A DNA stretch of 64,000 bases from Ditylenchus dipsaci (Eukaryota; Nematoda; Chromadorea; Rhabditida; Anguinidae), in assembly GCA_004194705.1 (NCBI GenBank), contig SADC01000057.1, positions 62,001 to 126,000 on the forward strand, written 5' to 3'. Below the pieces are notes generated by a model, which saw nothing but the letters and a program-made list of their open reading frames with translations, was not told the origin of the DNA and made no database searches. Position numbers and translations under genes: made by a program. Positions 62,460 to 64,000 of the stretch are shown piece after piece (position 1 is the first letter of the stretch; the number at the start of each line of letters is the position of its first letter).

Positions 62460-62831
62460 CTGTAACAGAACAGGGTTGTAGGCTATATTAAGACATTTTT
62501 CCACTCCATGAGAACGGGCAAGGCATTTTTTGGCGTCAAAAGGCTTTTTAAAAATGGTTTTCTGTAATCATGGACCGCCGGTTGTTACCTCAAAATTGAG
62601 ACCCCATTTTTTATATTTTTTTCTTGTAGAGAATATTTTTTTAGGTGGAGTTACAAATATTACCTTTGTGATTTTCATGGCAGTTCATGGAGCAGTGGGC
62701 TCATAAATGTGGACAGTGCTTGAAATAGACCTCTCATCTATTTTCGCATAGATCTCGGTCACTATGCTTTGCGCATACTAAAAACTAGATGTCATTCGAT
62801 GCAGGAAGAAAAACTGTATTTTTCTGATTAA

Positions 62832-63069
62832 ATGGATATTCTCGAACGCTTTCACGATTTGGAGAAAAAAGCGTTTCAATACAAAAAAGTCATTTTTGGG
62901 ACAATTCTGAGATATTTTGTGATTTTTCTCCGCAAGAACGACCTTCGCTAACTTTTTATTGCAGATTCGAAAAGCTCAACGTATTTTGGATTTGATGGTT
63001 GAAAAAAGACGCCAGGAAGTTACAAGCAGTTTTACAAACATAGTCATCAGATGTTTGAAAAATTTTTAA
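62832..63069 (+). CDS. candidate two-exon microprotein (53 aa)
   Basis: ATG 62832 to 62888, a 76-nt intron with GT..TTATTGCAG, then 62965-63069 ending TAA; phases close. The product starts MDILERFHDLEKKAFQYKK and continues IRKAQRILDLMVEKRRQE, then SSFTNIVIRCLKNF: charged, amphipathic and probably helical. No family recognised. It could instead be the last two exons of a longer gene or chance. Confidence 0.35.
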
Positions 63070-63204
63070 CGTAAATTTTTTTTCCTGTGCACAAAGCTGT
63101 AAATTCTGACCCCGGAATTGTGATCAGCGTACCCGATTTGCTTATAAAACTACTTTTAGAAGTAAAAGTTGACTAGCATATTTTAAATTCCTTTTGCGAT
63201 AATA

Positions 63205-63600
63205 AATACTAGGGTCTGCAGACGCCTATCCTCGCCTATCTTCGCGTACCTCGCCTATTTAGCCTACTATAACGTACACCAGACCTGGTCCCCAGGGTGT
63301 GCGTTATATCAACCTTTGATTGTAGAGATTCCACCTGAACACTTAACTATCCTATCTGGCTACCTTCCCACCCTAACTGGCTATTTACCTACCCTAGCTG
63401 GCAGAAAGGCAGAAGAGGAATTGGCAAAAAGGTGGGCTTGAACACAAAAATCCACCTTAAATCCAGGCTAAAATCCACCATCAATTTGGAGCTCAAGGAA
63501 AATTTTTTTAGAAGCATCTTCAATTATACGTGTTTGTGCTTAAAAGAAAGCCAAGATATTGAACTTGAGGGTTTCGGAAAGTTATCACACATGAAATCGG
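63205..63600. repeat. right arm of the 60.0/63.4-kb inverted repeat
   Basis: Mirror of 59990-60640 (see there). The two arms enclose about 2.6 kb including the Elongin B exons and the candidate microprotein. Confidence 0.85.
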
Positions 63601-63659
63601 CCAAAAATCGGGTTGTAAAACAGTAACTAGATAAAAAGTGTGACGAACGGACCCCCAAC

Positions 63660-64000
63660 CAGTGTTTCCAAAACTCAAGCTTAAAGTCAAGGTCAAACTC
63701 AAAGTAAACCTTGAGTTTAGTGAACTCAAGGTCGTTTTTCTTGATTTTTGTATGAAAAATGGGTCTGAACTTTTTTCCCTATTCTCTAAAGTCAAGGTTT
63801 TGCGCTGAACAAAACTTGCTTTTCAGAATTTCGAAATCTTTTTTTAAAGATAAGATATAGCCGTTTTTAGGCCGAAAATCACCTTGAGTTTACTTTGACT
63901 TTGACCCTGCTAAACTCAAGGTGATTTTCGGCCTAAAAATGGCTATATATATATATATCTCATCTTTAAAAAAAGGTATCGAAATTCTGAAAAGCACGTT
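63660..64000. repeat. CTCAAGGT/ACCTTGAG hairpin element, cut by the window edge
   Basis: Arms GAATTTCGAAATCTTTTTTT.. and inverse fold around 63905 (CACCTTGAGTTTACTTTGAC with CTAAACTCAAGGTG). The left flank 63675-63735 has AACTCAAGCTT and ACCTTGAGTT words. The right end is beyond 64000. Confidence 0.8.

Overview
The window is animal (invertebrate metazoan) nuclear DNA. It is AT-rich, its genes are split by short introns with GT-AG and occasionally GC-AG borders, and every gene that can be named is an animal or general eukaryotic one: a WDTC1-like WD40 protein, an RNF113/Cwc24-type CCCH+RING splicing factor, a Src-family tyrosine kinase, the nucleolar protein RRP1/NOP52 and Elongin B. There is no bacterial, organellar or viral gene set. 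I cannot place the animal to phylum from the sequence.

Layout. 0.2-0.7 kb: WD40 exons (minus). 0.7-9 kb: DNA-transposon and foldback territory, including a 3.2-kb element with a 9-bp target-site duplication that holds a decayed PIF/Harbinger transposase. 9.2-10.1 kb: a three-exon single-pass membrane protein of unknown function. 11.2-12.1 kb: a LINE ORF1-like remnant with an A-rich end. 12.3-16.3 kb: a composite element with an 8-bp duplication and several nested elements. 16.8-20.7 kb: a near-continuous 3.9-kb palindrome. 20.8-22.7 kb: a broken MULE transposase with a FLYWCH finger. 23-27 kb: degenerate tandem repeats and an element whose ends are arrays of GTTACGCG words. 27.7-28.2 and 33.0-34.1 kb: an unrecognised acidic/basic C-terminal gene and the RNF113 gene, linked by a segmental duplication. 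30.0-31.5 kb: a Merlin (ISXO2-type) element. 34.2-38 kb: many miniature inverted-repeat elements. 38.2-43.7 kb: a complete 14-exon Src-family kinase gene whose exon phases close to 560 codons plus stop. 44.9-46.8 kb: a complete 9-exon RRP1 gene (310 aa) in convergent orientation. 48.1-59.2 kb: an unrecognised plus-strand gene, at least 9 exons, whose phases also close. 62.2-62.5 kb: last exons of Elongin B (minus). 62.8-63.1 kb: a candidate two-exon microprotein.

The host genes are unrelated in function; their introns and spacers are filled by recent DNA transposons. The most striking pattern is in the miniature elements. Many share the same outermost TA-flanked termini (TACCGTATTT... or TACAGTCGA...). 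Just inside the tip, each copy carries its own 7-9 bp word, repeated in tandem at one end and present as a perfect palindrome at the other, so the word differs between copies but agrees at all positions within a copy. Longer elements show a related plan, with terminal or subterminal arrays of a private short word. This looks like a diversification of transposase-recognition modules and is the best candidate here for something not well described.
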